This document shows, piece after piece, positions 60,601-64,000 of a stretch of 64,000 nt of DNA; position 1 is the first letter of the stretch; the number at the start of each line of letters is the position of its first letter. The translations under genes were made by a program, and so were the position numbers. The notes under the pieces were generated by a model that saw only the letters and a list, made by a program, of their open reading frames with translations, was not told the DNA's origin and ran no database searches. The stretch is from Physcomitrium patens (Eukaryota; Streptophyta; Bryopsida; Funariales; Funariaceae), in the NCBI RefSeq assembly GCF_000002425.4, contig NC_037265.1, forward strand, positions 16,627,336 to 16,691,335, given 5' to 3'.

Positions 60601-62242
60601 ACCTATCCACTCTCTATCTCCTTTGTACCATTCATTATGGATGTTATATCTTCATATTCGTCAAAAGATAAAGGCATAAAGAAATAAATAAATTTAAAAG
60701 TTTTTTATTTTTAAATTAGAAATATAATTATATGGATTGAATTGTAAGAATAAGATAGGTGAATATAAGATTTAAGTAAATCAATTTAATATTTTTATTA
60801 TATTTTTATTTTTATTTAATTTAAAATTTTATAATATCATATTATATTTTTTGTCAATGTAGTCTATGAATATATTAGTTCTCTTTCTAAGAAGTAAAAC
60901 CAAAATCCTAATTTAAACATGTGCTATTGAAATATACTTGTTAAAATTTATTTTAAAAGTTGTTCAATAATAAATCATAAAATTAAAGCATAAATAATGA
61001 ACCATAATAATATAAGATTTGAATCTTTTTAAAAAAATCAACACATAAGAAGTAAAAATTATGATTTTAAAATTTTAAATTAAAATCACATTTTCAAAAA
61101 GCTTATTATGCTTAAACAATGTATTTTTTTAAGTATTAATCTAATTGTGTATATGAAAAGAAGATATTTAGCATGTGTAATATATTATTTAAAATCTAAT
61201 GTATGATAAGAAAATCAATATCTACACTTAAAAGACATACAAATTATAAATAAAAAATAAGATTATTAAAAACATAAATAGAAATCTATAATATAATTTA
61301 AAAATAAATAACTAATAAGTGCATATTTCTTGAATATTGAATAAAAAATAAAAAACCAAATTAAGTATATATATTAATAAACAACACAACATAATTGTAA
61401 TAGCAATAGAAAAAGAAAGTTAAATTTATTTGGATTTCTTATATCTTATTAAACATTTTTTTTTTCTTTAAACATCAAACAATGTTGTTTGTATTGCAAA
61501 ATTTAGTCATCCATGAAAAATATGAAATCAAACAAATTAGTAGTAAATTTGTTTTAAAACATGCATATTTTGATATCCCTTCTTGACTATTTTGGTACAC
61601 CTTGTGATTAAATTGATGACTTCAATCAAATATTCTTATCTTCTACTCATCTACTTTTGAATAACAACAAGCAACCTTGGGTATATCTACATAGTTAAGA
61701 GGAGATACCTAAATACCCATGCCATTGTTTCATTTTCAAACTTAAAGTTATACCTCTTCTCTATTAAAAAATAATATGAGGTCCACTGAAGAAGAAAACA
61801 AATGTGCTTACTAAATGTCACATTTATTTACGTAAAATCAGTGATTAAATTTTTGTCTTTAAATTTTAATACCGTATAAATCTGCAACAGGAAAAAGTAA
61901 AGTTTAGAATTTTCCACAATGTACAAAAAATATTTTGTATGAATGGTGTTAAGTGATGTATTCTATTTCAATCGAGTTAGAATCACAAGTATGGTAGAAT
62001 TCTTGTAAAACCAAGCATGATTTATGATTCAGTGGCGATTATCATTCACCTTTACTCCAACAACAATATGCATTTATATGTGACTCTTCAAGTATGCATT
62101 TTTCCTGCAACATTTAAAATCAAGTTGAATTAAGATACTCTAAATTGCAGGTTTAAGTAATGTTCAATATGCGAAAATCATTTCCGGCTTCTGTGATTAC
62201 AAAAAGCAGAGAACTTTTCGATTATCTGTTGTTTATTTTCAG
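60601..62242. other. AT-rich unique DNA
   Basis: No family recognised. The last 600 bases are a little less AT-rich. A pyrimidine-rich stretch ending TTTATTTTCAG (to 62242) looks like a splice acceptor for the candidate exon that follows. Confidence 0.5.
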
Positions 62243-62466
62243 AAAACGCAATCACGATACATTACGAAAACTGTGTTTTCAGAGCACCATCATCTCCACT
62301 TGACGGGACGAAGTCTGCCTTGCGAATTGAAAAGTGTATTACTTGCAGACACACCTTACTTTTATGATCATTTTCCATCCTCTCCTAGTGATGCTTACCC
62401 ATTCACCGAAGTTTTTCATTACTTTTCTTGGGCGTTTAAACTGCTGGAGATTCCAGCACCTAGGTC
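62243..62466 (+). CDS. Candidate host exon, unrecognised protein
   Basis: An open stretch of about 74 codons between a good 3' splice site (GTTGTTTATTTTCAG, ending 62242) and a possible 5' splice site (around 62463, CACCTAG then GTCAGT). The reading KTQSRYITKTVFSEHHHL, then TGRSLPCELKSVLLADTPYF and YPFTEVFHYFSWAFKLLE, is complex and uses less AT-rich codons than its surroundings. In the same frame a stop follows at 62480, so it could also be a last exon. I do not recognise the protein. It lies just upstream of block R2. Could still be chance or a degraded transposon piece. Confidence 0.3.
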
Positions 62467-62639
62467 AGTTGATCGAAATTGAAGCAATTCTGTTTCGATA
62501 ACTACCACTTTAATGATAGAGGCAATTCCGCATATAGACAACCCAAAGTCCGTTGTGGAGAACATGATTTTGCCACTACCAAGCGCGTCGATGTGGTCGA
62601 GCGTTCATTTACAAGCATCTACTTCAAACCATGTTTCTG

Positions 62640-63430
62640 GTAGTCGTCACATAATGAATGATGTAATAACAGGGAGCAGAGCACCATGTTCTTAAAACAT
62701 ATTACCATGGTCCGGAATACACAGTCTGACCACCCATCTATCACTCGAAGCATCGCATTTTTCATTCTCAGTCACCTCTTAAATAACATCCTTCATAACA
62801 AAATTACAATGTTAGATCCCAAAAATGACCAAACAGCAGTACGACGCCATCTGATGAAGTGAAGGATCACCTTCCTCTCGAGACATATATTGAGCCCCGC
62901 AGCGATTGACCCAACTGATAGGAAAACCTAAAGTCCCGTTTCAAAACGCCTTGCAACCGACCACGACACAAGACGGATCGCAGATTCATCAGCGACTTAA
63001 ATATCGGTAATCAGAAGCTTGTTTCATTTTGTTGCAGTATTATCGTCATCCTCTGAATCAAGCGCCGCACCTACATCCAACTCAACGCCACTACCCTTAA
63101 TCGATCATGCACTCGATCAAGGAGACGGCCAATCAGCACCAGACCTCGCTCCAATCAGCTAAACTCAGGATTGCCACAACAAAGACACAACTTCACTTCA
63201 CGACCACATCGCAACCAACTCCACACAATTAGCGTGCCTCACAATCACACGCTCCAACACGCACAAAACCCGCTCTCAACACATTGCCCCACAGCCCACA
63301 TAGCGGCGCACATACACACACTCACACTTACACACACACACACACAAGCACTAAAACGACACTGAGTGGGTGAGTAGGGGAGCCGGAAACCCTAATATCC
63401 TCGTTAGATGAATGTTGAGATGGATGAAGA
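62640..63430. other. CpG-retaining block R2 with telobox
   Basis: Direct, diverged duplicate of R1 (36960-38180). Best conserved at 62795-62960 and 62985-63170. It has the same telobox (AAACCCTAA at 63387-63395, then TATC). No long ORF. An alternating CA stretch precedes the telobox. Confidence 0.65.
63300..63346. repeat. (CA)n-rich microsatellite
   Basis: Imperfect CACACA run with CACTCACACTTACACACACA character inside block R2. Confidence 0.9.
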
Positions 63431-64000
63431 AATATGTCATCCACTGCTGGGTGTTGGGTGTGAACAGATTAGGGGAATATTTGTCAAAGAATACATGCGG
63501 CTGAATTAATTTCTTTCCAGTGGATTGGACTTCAGAAGGACCTGTAATGTTTCGTTCTTCAGTTATCCAAAACATGCTGATTCAAATGTAACACATGCAT
63601 ACAGACGCTATCACCCAAATATAAATGATTTTTCAATTTTTTTTCTTGTGAAGATGTTTTATTCTTCAATTTTTTTCGATAATATTAAAATTCATATTGT
63701 TTGTAATAAACTTCAAAGCTTTTTCATTTTTCTTGTCTGTTTTGTTTTGTTCTGTTTCATTTCCATTCATTAGAACTTCTAAATGTTTAGTTAACTAAGT
63801 CTCTTACTTACAAGCATCTTAATTTTGCAAAGGCTCTTATATATTTTTAAGATATATTTTCCATGTTACAACTTTGTCCCCATGTACAATAGTATATTAG
63901 CACACAATAAATTTTAGATCTAGATATTTATATTTATATTTATATTTTAATATATAAATACTTTATATGATAATTATTATTGTATATGTCCAATTAAATG
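63431..64000. other. AT-rich unique DNA at window end
   Basis: Nothing recognised. T-rich stretches at 63630-63770 and an open frame of 82 codons (63525-63773) that looks like chance. Confidence 0.45.

Noticed and set aside
1-64000. tRNA or rRNA genes.
   Set aside because: No cloverleaf-type A and B boxes or rRNA-like sequence noticed by eye; absence is not proven without a scan.

Overview
The window is strongly AT-rich, repeat-dominated nuclear DNA, most likely from a land plant. The clearest plant marks are a Ty3/gypsy element (47581-55902) with a plant-style reverse transcriptase and a primer site resembling the tRNA-Asp type, and AAACCCTAA telobox motifs at 37984 and 63387. The other main family is a chromodomain gypsy element (chromovirus) whose gag resembles the Tcn1-like group known from fungi and mosses, which points weakly to a bryophyte or other seedless plant. 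No host gene could be named with confidence.

Layout. 1-611: end of an 11-bp-repeat element (called G). 612-5674: broken chromovirus copy on the + strand. 5690-6488: dead Tc1 (DD34E) transposase. 6760-11993: broken chromovirus on the - strand, split by a second G copy that encloses an LTR of family E. 11994-19650: old chromovirus subfamily (A') split by a young, whole-looking chromovirus A (12489-18861). 19652-22678: long E-like LTR. 22821-35046: A' copy in mixed orientation, carrying a nested second chromovirus, B (28053-34190). 35047-40763: mostly unique AT-rich DNA with a CpG-retaining block, R1. 40764-56900: broken chromovirus A copy hosting an LTR-like insert F and the plant-type gypsy element D, which hosts an E LTR. 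56990-60600: broken A' copy on the - strand hosting a solo LTR and a third G copy. 60601-64000: mostly unique DNA with a candidate host exon and block R2, a diverged direct duplicate of R1.

The main biology is nested retroelements of several ages. Chromovirus A has two unusual features shared with B: an 11-nt sequence 2 nt inside the 5' LTR that is complementary to the predicted 5' end of its own transcript (a possible self-priming design like Tf1/sushi elements), and a small third ORF of unknown function between the chromodomain and the 3' LTR. Old copies are much poorer in C and G than the young one, as expected from long cytosine methylation and deamination. All identities and boundaries were judged by eye, without alignment software.
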